Below, one piece after another: positions 19,960 to 29,190 of a DNA stretch of 64,000 nucleotides. Origin of the DNA: Pseudoxanthomonas gei (lineage in GTDB: Bacteria; Pseudomonadota; Gammaproteobacteria; Xanthomonadales; Xanthomonadaceae); the NCBI RefSeq assembly GCF_010119615.1, contig NZ_QOVG01000002.1, positions 310,001-374,000 on the forward strand, in the 5' to 3' direction. Positions within the stretch are counted from its first letter, which is position 1. Each line of letters starts with the position of its first letter. The notes beneath the pieces were generated by a model, which saw nothing but the letters and a program-made list of their open reading frames with translations, was not told where the DNA came from and did no database searches. A program made the translations under genes and the position numbers.

Positions 19960-20036
19960 TAGGAGCGGGCCTGGCCCGCGATGCCCGTACCGAATACCCG
20001 GAAACCAACAGTATCGCGGGCCACGCCCGCTCCTAC
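19960..20036. repeat. REP-type inverted pair between pilB and pilC
   Basis: The arms at 19960-19982 and 20013-20035 are 23 bp each, opposite in orientation and differ at one base; each also contains GCGGGC/GCCCGC internal pairing. The consensus begins TAGGAGCGGGC. The right arm begins 5 bp after the pilB stop. The pair can fold into one large stem-loop between two co-oriented pilus genes, so it may attenuate or protect the transcript. Confidence 0.75.
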
Positions 20037-20040
20037 AGAG

Positions 20041-21777
20041 TCAGTCCTTGGTGACGCGGTTGATCTCGGCCAGGCTGGTCACGCCTTGGCGAGCTTTGCT
20101 CAGCGCCGACTGACGCAGGTCGCGCACCCCGGCACGCTGGGCTGCCTGCGCTATCTGCATGGCATTTCCACCCTCCAGCACAATGGCAGCAATCTCGTCG
20201 CTCATCGGCATGACCTGATAAATGCCGCTGCGGCCCTTGTAGCCTTCGGTGCACTCTTCGCAGCCCACGGCCTCATAGAGGTTGATGCCAGCATTGATTT
20301 CGGCTTGGCTGAAGCCCTCGGCCAAAAGGGCGTGCGCCGGCAGGTCCACCAGCCGCTTGCACTTGTTGCACAGGCGCCGGGCCAAGCGCTGCGCGATGAC
20401 CAAGGTGACCGAACTAGTGATGTTGTAAGGCGCGATACCCATGTTCATGAGGCGGGCAATGGTCTGGGGGGCGTCGTTGGTGTGCAGGGTACTGAGCACC
20501 ATATGGCCAGTCTGAGCGGCCTTGACCGCAATTTCGGCGGTCTCTAGGTCGCGGATTTCGCCAACCATGATGATGTCCGGGTCCTGGCGTAGAAAGCTGC
20601 GCAGCGCGGCAGCAAAGGTCATGCCACGCTTGGTGTTTTGCTGTACCTGGTTCACTCCGGGCAATCGGATTTCCACGGGATCTTCGACTGTGGAGATATT
20701 GCGAGTCTCGTCGTTCAGTATACCCAGGGCCGTGTACAAGGACACCGTCTTGCCGCTGCCGGTCGGGCCGGTGACCAGCACCATTCCGTAGGGCCTTTGG
20801 ATGGCATCCTCGAACAGTTTCTGCTGATCGGGCTCGTAGCCCAGTTTTTCGATGCCCAGCTTGGCGGCACTGCCGTCTAAAATACGCAGCACGACTTTTT
20901 CACCGAACAAAGTCGGCAGCGTGCTAACGCGGAAGTCAACCTGCTTGGTCTTGCTAAGATTCAACTTCATGCGCCCGTCCTGTGGCACCCGCTTCTCGGC
21001 GATATCGAGCTGAGCCATAACCTTGAGCCGCGCCGTGATGCGCATATTGAGCTTTACAGGGGCCTTGGCCACCTGCTTAAGGATGCCATCAATGCGCTGG
21101 CGCACGCGGTAATCGGTTTCATATGGCTCGAAATGAATATCCGAGGCGCCTCGCTTGATCGCATCTACCAGCATTTTGTTGACAAACTTGACGACCGGCG
21201 TGTCGTCTTCTTTTACGCCACTGCTTTCACTGGCAGGGCCGTCATCTTCACCGCCCGAGATGTCCAGCGACTCCATGCCGTCGTCGTCGCTGTTGAAAGC
21301 GTCATTCAAACTCTCGGTCAGGTTGGACCACTGCTCGAGGGTGCGGCGAAGCGAGTCCTCGTCCACAAGGATCGGCTCTACCACGAGGTTGGTATGGAAC
21401 TTGATCTCGTCGAGGGCATTAGTGCGGGTAGGGTCAGACACTCCGACAAATAGCTTATTGCCACGCTTGAACAGCGGCAGCACCTGATGTTTGGCCAACA
21501 GCTCTTCGCTGATTAGCTTCAGCGCCCCATGGACGGGGTCGAATGCGTTGACGTCGAGTAACGGCATGCCAAACTCAATTGCATTGGCAGCGGCCATGTG
21601 CGCAGAGCTGACGAGCTTTTTCTCTGCGATCCACTGGGCCAAAGGCACCTTGGCTTCGCTCGCACTTGTCATCGCGGCCCGTGCAGCGTGTTCGTCCAGT
21701 GCTCCGTCGGAAACCAGGCGGCGCGCGATACCCGTGATACCGACCAAGTTTGGAGAATTAGCAACGACGGCATTCAT
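20041..21777 (-). CDS. pilB: Type IV pilus assembly ATPase PilB
   Basis: Cytoplasmic hexameric secretion ATPase powering pilus extension. The 578-residue protein has an N-terminal MshEN-type region (about 10-150), an acidic linker (about 160-192), and the GspE ATPase core: Walker A GPTGSGKT at 337-344, the Asp box near STVEDPVE, Walker B DPDIIMVGEIRD and the His box TGHMVLSTLHTND. A zinc-binding pair CNKC...CEEC follows near the C-terminus. ATG 21777 is chosen because AGGAAT precedes it and MNAVVANSPN fits the family. Base composition is less GC-rich than pilD or coaE. Confidence 0.97.
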   Translation of the reverse strand: MNAVVANSPNLVGITGIARRLVSDGALDEHAARAAMTSASEAKVPLAQWIAEKKLVSSAHMAAANAIEFGMPLLDVNAFDPVHGALKLISEELLAKHQVLPLFKRGNKLFVGVSDPTRTNALDEIKFHTNLVVEPILVDEDSLRRTLEQWSNLTESLNDAFNSDDDGMESLDISGGEDDGPASESSGVKEDDTPVVKFVNKMLVDAIKRGASDIHFEPYETDYRVRQRIDGILKQVAKAPVKLNMRITARLKVMAQLDIAEKRVPQDGRMKLNLSKTKQVDFRVSTLPTLFGEKVVLRILDGSAAKLGIEKLGYEPDQQKLFEDAIQRPYGMVLVTGPTGSGKTVSLYTALGILNDETRNISTVEDPVEIRLPGVNQVQQNTKRGMTFAAALRSFLRQDPDIIMVGEIRDLETAEIAVKAAQTGHMVLSTLHTNDAPQTIARLMNMGIAPYNITSSVTLVIAQRLARRLCNKCKRLVDLPAHALLAEGFSQAEINAGINLYEAVGCEECTEGYKGRSGIYQVMPMSDEIAAIVLEGGNAMQIAQAAQRAGVRDLRQSALSKARQGVTSLAEINRVTKD

Positions 21778-22152
21778 GCGTTTGATTCCTGGTGGCTGGG
21801 TACAATCTCTGGTGCTTAAAGCCATCTAAGGCGCAAGCAGCCTAAGGCGCAAGTAGCGCGCCAATCCGAACTCTAGCGCATGCGCGCTGCTATGGCCTAC
21901 TACCTGACTAATCGCTCAGCTAAACGACGAATCGGCAGGCGGTCCGCAGTGGCAGATTTATTGAACCCACTGGTCCGTGCAGGGAGCCAGTATCAAGCGC
22001 TTCCAGGTTTATGCGATCAGAGAACCATGCCTCAATTTGCACTGCGGCTCGATCGTAAACCATCGAAGGCTGGTGTGCGGGTGAACATATATGCTCCTTC
22101 GGAGGCCCGGCCTCCGTAGGGAGTGTCGTGGGTGCTCACTTTATAACAATCG
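21778..22152. other. 375-bp AT-richer spacer between pilA copy 1 and pilB
   Basis: No convincing gene. It contains a short tandem duplication of CTAAGGCGCAAG at 21826 and 21842 (16-bp period) and a compact hairpin at 22100-22116 (CGGAGGC/GCCTCCG) just past the pilA stop. The base composition is clearly lower in GC than the flanking housekeeping genes. An open frame of 79 codons at 21880-22119 on the plus strand has no recognisable features. A pilB promoter should lie near 21790-21880 but none stands out. Confidence 0.5.
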
Positions 22153-22590
22153 CTATCGACAGCTTGCTGGCACGTGCTTTGCCAGACCGGCGATCGTAGT
22201 ACAGGCCCACTGTAGTTGGTCGTCTGTGTTGGCCTGTGTCGGCGTGTACCTGAGTACCGGGGAGACAACTGCACCGGTGTTCTTGGTGGTCACTGTTATC
22301 TCGCCTGTTACCGCAGTTATTGTCACTGATGCAACGTAAGCGTTAGTGGCCGTCGATGGATTGAACGCCCAAGCGACATTTGCGGAAGTGACATTGGCAA
22401 GGCGGCCTCGGGCGACGGCTGCTTCAACGACGGCCAGCTTGGCCGAAGAGGCCATGCCTACGCCTTCTGCCACTTTGGCTCGAATTGTGTAGTCCTGATA
22501 GGCAGGCAGCGCGATGGCAGCCAAAATTGCGATGATGGCGACAACGACCATCAGTTCGATGAGGGTAAAGCCTCGAATATCCGCTTTCAT
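22153..22590 (-). CDS. pilA: Type IV major pilin, copy 1
   Basis: 145-residue prepilin with a short leader ending MKADIRG, cleavage before Phe, then the invariant [20 protein letters not shown] helix with Glu at +5. The globular part has Thr/Val-rich strands and a C-terminal disulfide loop (QWAC...ASCR). It closely resembles the neighbour at 22822 over its whole length, indicating tandem duplication with divergence in the variable loop. ATG 22590 is fixed by the leader; GGGGGC lies before it. Two sigma-54-like boxes lie 102-141 bp upstream, and a terminator separates it from the other pilin. The product is exported, processed by PilD and assembled by PilB/PilC. Confidence 0.95.
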   Translation of the reverse strand: MKADIRGFTLIELMVVVAIIAILAAIALPAYQDYTIRAKVAEGVGMASSAKLAVVEAAVARGRLANVTSANVAWAFNPSTATNAYVASVTITAVTGEITVTTKNTGAVVSPVLRYTPTQANTDDQLQWACTTIAGLAKHVPASCR

Positions 22591-22691
22591 AAAATTGCCC
22601 CCTTGGCCGCTTATCCATCTGCCGCGCTTGTAACGATTGCCGCCGAGCGGGAGACGGTCGGCACCACCCGCAGCGTAGCTCGTAAATAAAC

Positions 22692-22706
22692 GCAATTACC
22701 ATGCCA
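22692..22706 (-). promoter_or_regulatory. Sigma-54 -24/-12 box, proximal, for pilA copy 1
   Basis: On the minus strand TGGCATGGTAATTGC fits TGGCACGN4TTGC with one mismatch and correct GG-GC spacing. The distance to the ATG (102 bp) is close to that of the pilA copy 2 box (107 bp), which supports this one as the functional promoter. Confidence 0.7.
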
Positions 22707-22715
22707 GCGCTGGAC

Positions 22716-22731
22716 TGCAAATCACGTGCCG
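22716..22731 (-). promoter_or_regulatory. Sigma-54 -24/-12 box, distal, for pilA copy 1
   Basis: On the minus strand CGGCACGTGATTTGCA fits the consensus with only the first T changed. It lies 24 bp upstream of the proximal box. Either could be active, or both could compete for RpoN. Confidence 0.6.
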
Positions 22732-22767
22732 CGTCTATCCCTGACTAAGCACAATTTTGCTACATGC

Positions 22768-22793
22768 AAAAAAACCCCGGCCTAAGCCGGGGT
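22768..22793 (-). terminator. Rho-independent terminator after pilA copy 2
   Basis: Read on the minus strand, ACCCCGGC pairs with GCCGGGGT around a 4-base loop and runs into seven T residues. It lies 29 bp past the stop and isolates the two pilin transcripts. Confidence 0.88.
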
Positions 22794-22821
22794 CTTATGC
22801 AAACAGATCAGACCGGGGCAA

Positions 22822-23259
22822 TTAGCGGCAGTTGGCCGGCACGTGCTTTGCCAAGCCAGCCGTAAATTTGCAGGTCCACTGCAGCTGGTCATTCACTGTT
22901 GCTTGAACCGGCGTAAGCGTAAGGACAGGTGCAACAGCCGCACCAGTGTTCTTAGTGGTGACCGTTACAACACCGGTGACCGGAGTGATGGCGACAGAAG
23001 CGACGTAGGCATTGGTGGCCGCCGACGGCGTGAAGGTGTAGCCGGAGTTGGCAACGGTAACGTTGGCCAAACCGCCTTGAGCAGCCGCGGTCTCTGCGAC
23101 AGCGAGCTTGGCAGCGGAGGCCATCGAAACGGCTTCCGTCACCTTAGCGCGGATGGTGTAGTCCTGGTAAGCCGGCAGAGCGATGGCGGCCAGGATGGCG
23201 ATGATGGCGACAACGATCATCAGTTCGATGAGGGTGAAGCCCTGCATGTTCTTCTTCAT
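22822..23259 (-). CDS. pilA: Type IV major pilin, copy 2
   Basis: 145-residue prepilin: leader MKKNMQG, cleavage before Phe, N-terminal helix [20 protein letters not shown], Glu5 present, and a C-terminal disulfide loop (QWTC...ANCR). It has the same length as copy 1. The helix and C-terminal half are nearly identical and the differences cluster around residues 40-75. A sigma-54 box lies 107 bp upstream, and the leader contains a hairpin (23288-23310). It has a strong terminator of its own, so it is probably a single-gene transcript activated by PilR. Which copy is the main structural subunit cannot be told from sequence. Confidence 0.96.
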   Translation of the reverse strand: MKKNMQGFTLIELMIVVAIIAILAAIALPAYQDYTIRAKVTEAVSMASAAKLAVAETAAAQGGLANVTVANSGYTFTPSAATNAYVASVAITPVTGVVTVTTKNTGAAVAPVLTLTPVQATVNDQLQWTCKFTAGLAKHVPANCR

Positions 23260-23287
23260 GGGTGAAACTCCTGATTGGCTTGATTAA

Positions 23288-23310
23288 TGGGACACAAGCC
23301 CCGTGTCCCA
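23288..23310 (-). promoter_or_regulatory. Perfect stem-loop in the pilA copy 2 leader
   Basis: TGGGACAC pairs with GTGTCCCA around a 7-base loop, within the predicted leader (about 23354 to 23260). There is no T tract, so it is not a terminator; an mRNA-stabilising hairpin or a protein-binding site is possible. Copy 1 has no equivalent. Confidence 0.55.
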
Positions 23311-23365
23311 TATTGGTATGGACCGTGGGCGCCGTGGTTGACGTGCCACGTGCACGGGGATGATC

Positions 23366-23380
23366 GCAGGAAGCGTGCCA
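23366..23380 (-). promoter_or_regulatory. Sigma-54 -24/-12 promoter of pilA copy 2
   Basis: On the minus strand TGGCACGCTTCCTGC matches TGGCACGN4TTGC with one mismatch and correct spacing of the invariant GG and GC. The predicted start of transcription is near 23354, giving a leader of about 95 bases. In Pseudomonas aeruginosa pilA is driven by RpoN with PilS/PilR, and both regulators are encoded just upstream here. Confidence 0.78.
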
Positions 23381-23563
23381 ACTACTTTTTCTACCCCCTC
23401 GGCTCAACTCTGCGTCGACAACCCTTCCGTTTCCGGAAAGATCTGCGCTTATGGCCATTACCCCGTGACCCGTTGCGTCAGCAAGTGACGTTTTGGGTCA
23501 GATTTCAGGTCTCCATAACGGGCCAACCTTGACGACGGTCACGCTCGGCAGCTTTTCGCCCCC
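23381..23563. other. Upstream region of pilA copy 2, probable PilR-binding area
   Basis: 183 bp between the sigma-54 box and the pilR stop. PilR sites would be expected about 60-130 bp upstream of the promoter. The stretch is AT-richer than average and has short repeats (TTCCG/CGGAA near 23425, GTCA/TGAC runs near 23465-23500), but no clear operator pair can be assigned by eye. No gene and no terminator after pilR are seen. Confidence 0.35.
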
Positions 23564-24961
<1,398 letters not shown>

Positions 24962-25012
24962 TCTTTAGCCTCGGATTGCCCCTGTTCCCGAAGTGTAGCG
25001 GTTTGCGGGGGG

Positions 25013-25117
25013 TTGTAGGAGCGGCTGCCAGGGCGCGTTTGGCTGGCAGGTCCGGGCTTGCCCGGACGCCCTGGGCTCGACCGAAGCCCAAGCATCCGAG
25101 CGAGCTCTGACCTACAA
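25013..25117. repeat. REP-like structured spacer between pilS and pilR
   Basis: TTGTAGGAGCGG at 25013 faces CTCTGACCTACAA ending at 25117. Between them lie nested hairpins: TCCGGGC/GCCCGGA at about 25051-25066 inside CAGGGCG/CGCCCTG arms, then GGGCT/AGCCC. The 194-bp pilS-pilR gap is much longer than expected for a two-component pair and consists mostly of this element. Confidence 0.6.
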
Positions 25118-25155
25118 GGGCAGGCATCCCCCGCCGTGGCGTGGTGCGGGCGCGA

Positions 25156-26772
25156 TCAGGCGGGCATCAGCGTATGCGGTGCGGCCAGGGTGATGCGGAA
25201 GCAGCTGCCGCCGCCCGGTACGGCGACGTGTTCCAGGGTGGCCTGGTTGGCGCGGCACAGTTCGCGGGCGATGTAGAGGCCCAGGCCGGTGCCGTGTTCA
25301 GAGGTGGTGTAGAACGGGCGGAACAGCTGCGCCGCCACGCCTTCGGGAATGCCGGGACCACGGTCCAGCACGTCGATCATCGGGCGCTGGTCGACCAGGA
25401 ACACGCGCAGCCGCACGCGGGCCGGCTCGCCGGGCAGGCGGCCGTAATACAGCGCGTTCTGGACCAGCACCGTCAGTACCTGCTGCAGGTGGCGCTGGTC
25501 CATCAGCCCGTGCACAGGCTTGCCGCCGATCACCGTTTCCAGGCTGTCGGTCTCGATCGACATGTTCTGCTGGTACTCGGCCACGAACTGGCGCACATAG
25601 CCGTTGAGGTCGAGGTTCTCCGGGCTGGCGCGCTCGCGCCGGGCCAGGCTGAGCACGCTTTCGACGATTCCGTTGGTGCGCTGGCACTGCTGGTGGATGA
25701 TCTGCAGCAGGCGACGGTCGCCGTCGATGATGCTCTTGGATTCCTCCAGCAGTTGCACCGCGTAGTTGATCGCCGCCAGCGGGTTGCGGATCTCATGGGC
25801 CAGGCTGGCCGAAAACCGGCCCAGGGCGGTCAGCGTCAGCGATTCGGCACGACGCGAGACCACGCTGGTGTCGTCCAGGAACACCAGCGACAGCTCGCTG
25901 CCAGCCAGCAGGCGGGCGAAACGCGGTTGCACCTCGGGCTGGTCGGGCGACAGTTGCAAGGCGCTTTCGTCGCCCTGCCAGCCGTTGCGCCACTGGTCCA
26001 GCCGGCGGGCCAGCTCGGGCGCGACCTGCGGCAGGTGGATGCCACGGCCGTCGGATTCGCCGTCGCCGCCGTCCCCCAGCAGCAGCGAGGCGGCCTCGTT
26101 GGCCAGGCGGATGCGGTTGCCGGCGTCGACCACCAGCACGCCGGTGCGCATGCGGCGGATGATCAGTTCGTTGACTTCGAACAGGTTGGCCACCTCGGCG
26201 CCGCGCTGGTCGGCCAGGGCCAGGCTGGAGCGCTGGCGCTGGCCGGCCTGGCTGGCGAGCAGGCCCACCGCGGCGTAGCTGATCGCGAACATGATGACTT
26301 CGGCGACCGGCCGGTCGGTGACCTGCTTGGTGAATACTTCCACCAGGAATTCGAGGATCACGGCCACCGGGGCAGCGGCTGCCACCGCGAAGCCCAGCCG
26401 CATCGGCAGCAGCAGGCAGGCGGCGGCGACGTTGAAGAGCAGCAGCATGGCGATGCCGGCGGTGGCCTGCGGCACGGCATAGGTCGCCAGGCAGGCGACC
26501 AGGATGTCCACGCCCACGCCGACCAGCAACAGCGGCACCAGCCAGCGCTGCTGCCGGCCCAGCAGCATCATCGCCATGGCGAACAGCAGGTAGAAGCCGG
26601 TGACCGCGGTACCCAGCCCAGGTGCCCGCAGCTCGCCCAGCACCCCGGACAGCGGGCTGAACATCAGGCCGGCCAGGATGCCCGCTTCGAGCACCCGGTA
26701 CAGGGAGAAAAAATAGAGTTCGCGCCCGGGAGCGGATTCGATGTGGGCGATGATCGAGTGGCGCTGCGTCAA
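25156..26772 (-). CDS. pilS: Type IV pilus sensor histidine kinase PilS
   Basis: Membrane histidine kinase that signals to PilR. The 538-residue protein has six hydrophobic segments at about 25-175, a PAS-like region (about 195-310), the H-box ASLAHEIRNPL with His326, and a HATPase domain with an N-box (NALYYGR), DRGPGIP and GTGLGLYIA. The start is taken as TTG 26772, because no ATG or GTG precedes the conserved MTQRHSIIAHIE-like start; initiation slightly upstream from another codon cannot be excluded. It is divergent from sucC across 183 bp. Confidence 0.93.
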   Translation of the reverse strand: MTQRHSIIAHIESAPGRELYFFSLYRVLEAGILAGLMFSPLSGVLGELRAPGLGTAVTGFYLLFAMAMMLLGRQQRWLVPLLLVGVGVDILVACLATYAVPQATAGIAMLLLFNVAAACLLLPMRLGFAVAAAAPVAVILEFLVEVFTKQVTDRPVAEVIMFAISYAAVGLLASQAGQRQRSSLALADQRGAEVANLFEVNELIIRRMRTGVLVVDAGNRIRLANEAASLLLGDGGDGESDGRGIHLPQVAPELARRLDQWRNGWQGDESALQLSPDQPEVQPRFARLLAGSELSLVFLDDTSVVSRRAESLTLTALGRFSASLAHEIRNPLAAINYAVQLLEESKSIIDGDRRLLQIIHQQCQRTNGIVESVLSLARRERASPENLDLNGYVRQFVAEYQQNMSIETDSLETVIGGKPVHGLMDQRHLQQVLTVLVQNALYYGRLPGEPARVRLRVFLVDQRPMIDVLDRGPGIPEGVAAQLFRPFYTTSEHGTGLGLYIARELCRANQATLEHVAVPGGGSCFRITLAAPHTLMPA

Positions 26773-26850
26773 GCGGGGGATTCCCGACGGCGGAGCCCAC
26801 AGTATAAGGAGTGTTCCTCCCGACCGGCCGGTCTACGCCCAAGGTCGGTT

Positions 26851-26879
26851 TTGCACCGCAGCACCCGGTGGGGGACAAT
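26851..26879 (+). promoter_or_regulatory. Candidate sucC promoter
   Basis: TTGCAC (26851-26856) and GACAAT (26874-26879) are separated by 17 bp. The matches are moderate. The predicted transcript starts about 70 bases before the sucC ATG. Confidence 0.4.
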
Positions 26880-26955
26880 GGGCGGCCCATCCACGCCCTC
26901 CGGCCCGCCCGGACCTTCGCGTGCGATGTGTTCTGTTCCTCCCTCAAGGTGATGC

Positions 26956-28125
26956 ATGAACTTCCACGAATACCAGGCGAAGCAGTTGTTTGCCGAATAC
27001 GGCATTGCAGTGCCGGCCGGGCGCATCGCGCGCACGCCGGATGAAGCGGTCGAGGCCGCCAAAGCCATTCCCGGCGACCTCTGGGTGGTCAAGGCCCAGA
27101 TCCACGCGGGTGGCCGCGGCAAGGCCGGTGGCGTCAAGCTGGCCCGGACCCTGGACGAAGTGAAGCAGTACGCCAAGGCGATGCTGGGCACGAAGATGGA
27201 GACCTACCAGTCCGCTGGCGTGGCCCTGCCCATCGACACGGTGCTGATCTCCGAGGGCACCGACATCGCCAAGGAGCTTTACCTCTCCGTGCTGGTCGAC
27301 CGCGCCAGCCAGGCCATCACCTTCATCACCTCCAGCGAGGGCGGCGTCGACATCGAGACCGTCGCCAAAGAGACGCCTGAGAAGATCCAGACCCTGGACG
27401 TCAACTTCGTGCAGGGCCTGCAGCCGTACCAGACCCGCGAAGTCGGCTTCAAGCTGGGCCTGACCGCCAAGCAGGTCAACCAGCTGAGCAAGATCATGCT
27501 GGGCCTGTACAAGCTGTTCAACGAGAAGGACCTGGCCCTGGTGGAACTCAATCCGCTGGCCATCCTCACCAACGGCGACCTGGCCGTGCTTGATGGCAAG
27601 GTCAATTCCGACGACAACGCCAGCTTCCGCCACCCCGACCTGGTGGCCATGCGCGACAAGGCGCAGGAAGACGAGACCGAAGTGCTGGCCAGCGAGCACG
27701 ACCTCAACTACGTGACCATGGACGGCAACATCGGCTGCATGGTCAACGGCGCGGGCCTGGCCATGGCCACCATGGACGTGATCAAGCTGAGCGGCGGCGA
27801 GCCGGCCAACTTCCTCGATGTGGGCGGCGGCGCCACCAAGGAACGCGTGACCACGGCATTCAAGCTGATCCTGTCCAGCGACAAGGTCAAGGCGATCTTC
27901 GTCAACATCTTCGGCGGCATCGTCCGCTGCGACATGATTGCCGAAGGCATCATCGCCGCGGTCAAGGACGTGGGCGTCAAGGTGCCGGTGATCGTGCGTC
28001 TTGAAGGCACGAATGTCGAAGCGGGCAAGGCGCTGCTGCGCGAGTCCGGCCTGGACATCATCACCGCTGACGACATCAACGATGGTGCCCGCAAGGCGGT
28101 TGCCGCCGTTGCCCAGGCGGCCTGA
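26956..28125 (+). CDS. sucC: Succinyl-CoA synthetase, ADP-forming, beta subunit
   Basis: TCA-cycle enzyme converting succinyl-CoA to succinate with nucleotide triphosphate formation, as a complex with SucD. The 389-residue protein has an N-terminal ATP-grasp domain, starting [17 protein letters not shown], with [15 protein letters not shown], then ELNPLAI and [15 protein letters not shown], and a C-terminal CoA-ligase domain with [12 protein letters not shown]. The length equals E. coli SucC (388). AAGGTGATGC gives a ribosome site before ATG 26956. SucD follows, but after a 124-bp spacer containing a REP-like pair. Confidence 0.98.
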   Translation: MNFHEYQAKQLFAEYGIAVPAGRIARTPDEAVEAAKAIPGDLWVVKAQIHAGGRGKAGGVKLARTLDEVKQYAKAMLGTKMETYQSAGVALPIDTVLISEGTDIAKELYLSVLVDRASQAITFITSSEGGVDIETVAKETPEKIQTLDVNFVQGLQPYQTREVGFKLGLTAKQVNQLSKIMLGLYKLFNEKDLALVELNPLAILTNGDLAVLDGKVNSDDNASFRHPDLVAMRDKAQEDETEVLASEHDLNYVTMDGNIGCMVNGAGLAMATMDVIKLSGGEPANFLDVGGGATKERVTTAFKLILSSDKVKAIFVNIFGGIVRCDMIAEGIIAAVKDVGVKVPVIVRLEGTNVEAGKALLRESGLDIITADDINDGARKAVAAVAQAA

Positions 28126-28135
28126 TCCACATCAT

Positions 28136-28230
28136 GTAGCAGCGGCGTGAGCCGCGACCGTGACCCTGGCGTCTTCCGGAAAATTCCGCAGGACGTGACG
28201 TTTTCCGGCCGCAGCTTGCGCAGCTCCTAC
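28136..28230. repeat. REP-like inverted pair between sucC and sucD
   Basis: The left unit at 28136-28158 begins GTAGCAGCGGCG. The right unit at 28208-28230 ends in GCAGCTCCTAC, the opposite orientation of GTAGGAGCTGC. Each unit has internal dyad symmetry (GCGGCGTGAGCCGC; GCAGCTTGCGCAGC). It fills most of the space inside the sucCD operon and resembles the pilB-pilC pair. Confidence 0.65.
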
Positions 28231-28249
28231 GAAGCACAAGGATTTAAAA

Positions 28250-29125
28250 ATGAGCGTTTTGGTCAACAAGAACACCAAGGTCATCGTGCAGGGCTTCACC
28301 GGCCAGCAGGGCACCTTCCACGCCACCCAGATGGTCGAATACGGCACCAAGGTGGTCGGCGGCGTGACCCCCGGCAAGGGCGGCACCACCCACATCGAAC
28401 TGCCGGTGTTCAACACCGTGCGTGAAGCGGTCGAGGCCACCGGCGCCGACGCGTCGGTGATCTACGTACCACCGCCGTTCGCGGCCGATGCGATCCTGGA
28501 AGCAGCCGAGGCCGGCATCAAGGTCATCGTCTGCATCACCGAAGGCATCCCGGTGCTGGACATGCTGCGGGTCAAGAACACTTTGAAAGGTTATCCCGAC
28601 ACCACCCTGATCGGGCCCAATTGCCCCGGCATCATCACCCCGGGCGAGTGCAAGATCGGCATCATGCCGGGCCACATCCACCTGCCGGGCAAGATCGGCA
28701 TCGTCTCGCGTTCGGGCACGCTGACCTATGAAGCGGTCAAGCAGACCACCGACGTGGGCCTGGGCCAGAGCACCTGCATCGGCATCGGCGGCGACCCGAT
28801 CAACGGCGTCAACTTCGTCGACGCGCTGAAGCTGTTCAACGAGGATCCGCAGACCGAAGGCATCATCATGGTCGGCGAGATCGGCGGTTCGGCCGAGGAA
28901 GAAGGCGCTGCCTACATCAAGCAGTACGTCAAGAAGCCGGTGGTCGGCTTCATCGCCGGGGCTTCGGCGCCGGCCGGCAAGCGCATGGGCCATGCCGGCG
29001 CGATCGCGTCGGGCGGCCAGGGCACGGCCGAAGGCAAGTTCGCGGCGATGGAAGCGGCGGGCGTGGTCACGGTGCGTTCGCCCGGTGACCTGGGCGCGGC
29101 GATTGCGAAGCTGGTGAAGAAGTAG
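28250..29125 (+). CDS. sucD: Succinyl-CoA synthetase alpha subunit
   Basis: CoA-binding subunit carrying the phospho-histidine. The 291-residue protein has a Rossmann-type CoA domain ([13 protein letters not shown]), [27 protein letters not shown], and the active-site [10 protein letters not shown] with His248. The length equals E. coli SucD (289). It is followed 21 bp later by a strong terminator, so it ends the sucCD unit. Confidence 0.98.
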   Translation: MSVLVNKNTKVIVQGFTGQQGTFHATQMVEYGTKVVGGVTPGKGGTTHIELPVFNTVREAVEATGADASVIYVPPPFAADAILEAAEAGIKVIVCITEGIPVLDMLRVKNTLKGYPDTTLIGPNCPGIITPGECKIGIMPGHIHLPGKIGIVSRSGTLTYEAVKQTTDVGLGQSTCIGIGGDPINGVNFVDALKLFNEDPQTEGIIMVGEIGGSAEEEGAAYIKQYVKKPVVGFIAGASAPAGKRMGHAGAIASGGQGTAEGKFAAMEAAGVVTVRSPGDLGAAIAKLVKK

Positions 29126-29146
29126 AATCGCGTCTGGTACGCGCTC

Positions 29147-29177
29147 ACGAAAGGCCGCCGCGTGCGGCCTTTCGTTT
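29147..29177 (+). terminator. Rho-independent terminator after sucD
   Basis: ACGAAAGGCCGC pairs perfectly with GCGGCCTTTCGT around CGCGT, followed by TT. It lies just upstream of nadE and overlaps its leader. Confidence 0.85.
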
Positions 29178-29190
29178 ATCCGGAGTCCGC

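Noticed and set aside
22100-22116. Short CGGAGGC/GCCTCCG hairpin after pilA copy 1 as a terminator
   Set aside because: The loop is only 3 bases and no T tract follows on the minus strand. Recorded only as a hairpin in the spacer.
21880-22119. 79-codon plus-strand frame between pilA and pilB
   Set aside because: No ribosome site, no conserved features, basic low-information composition and antisense to the pilB upstream region.
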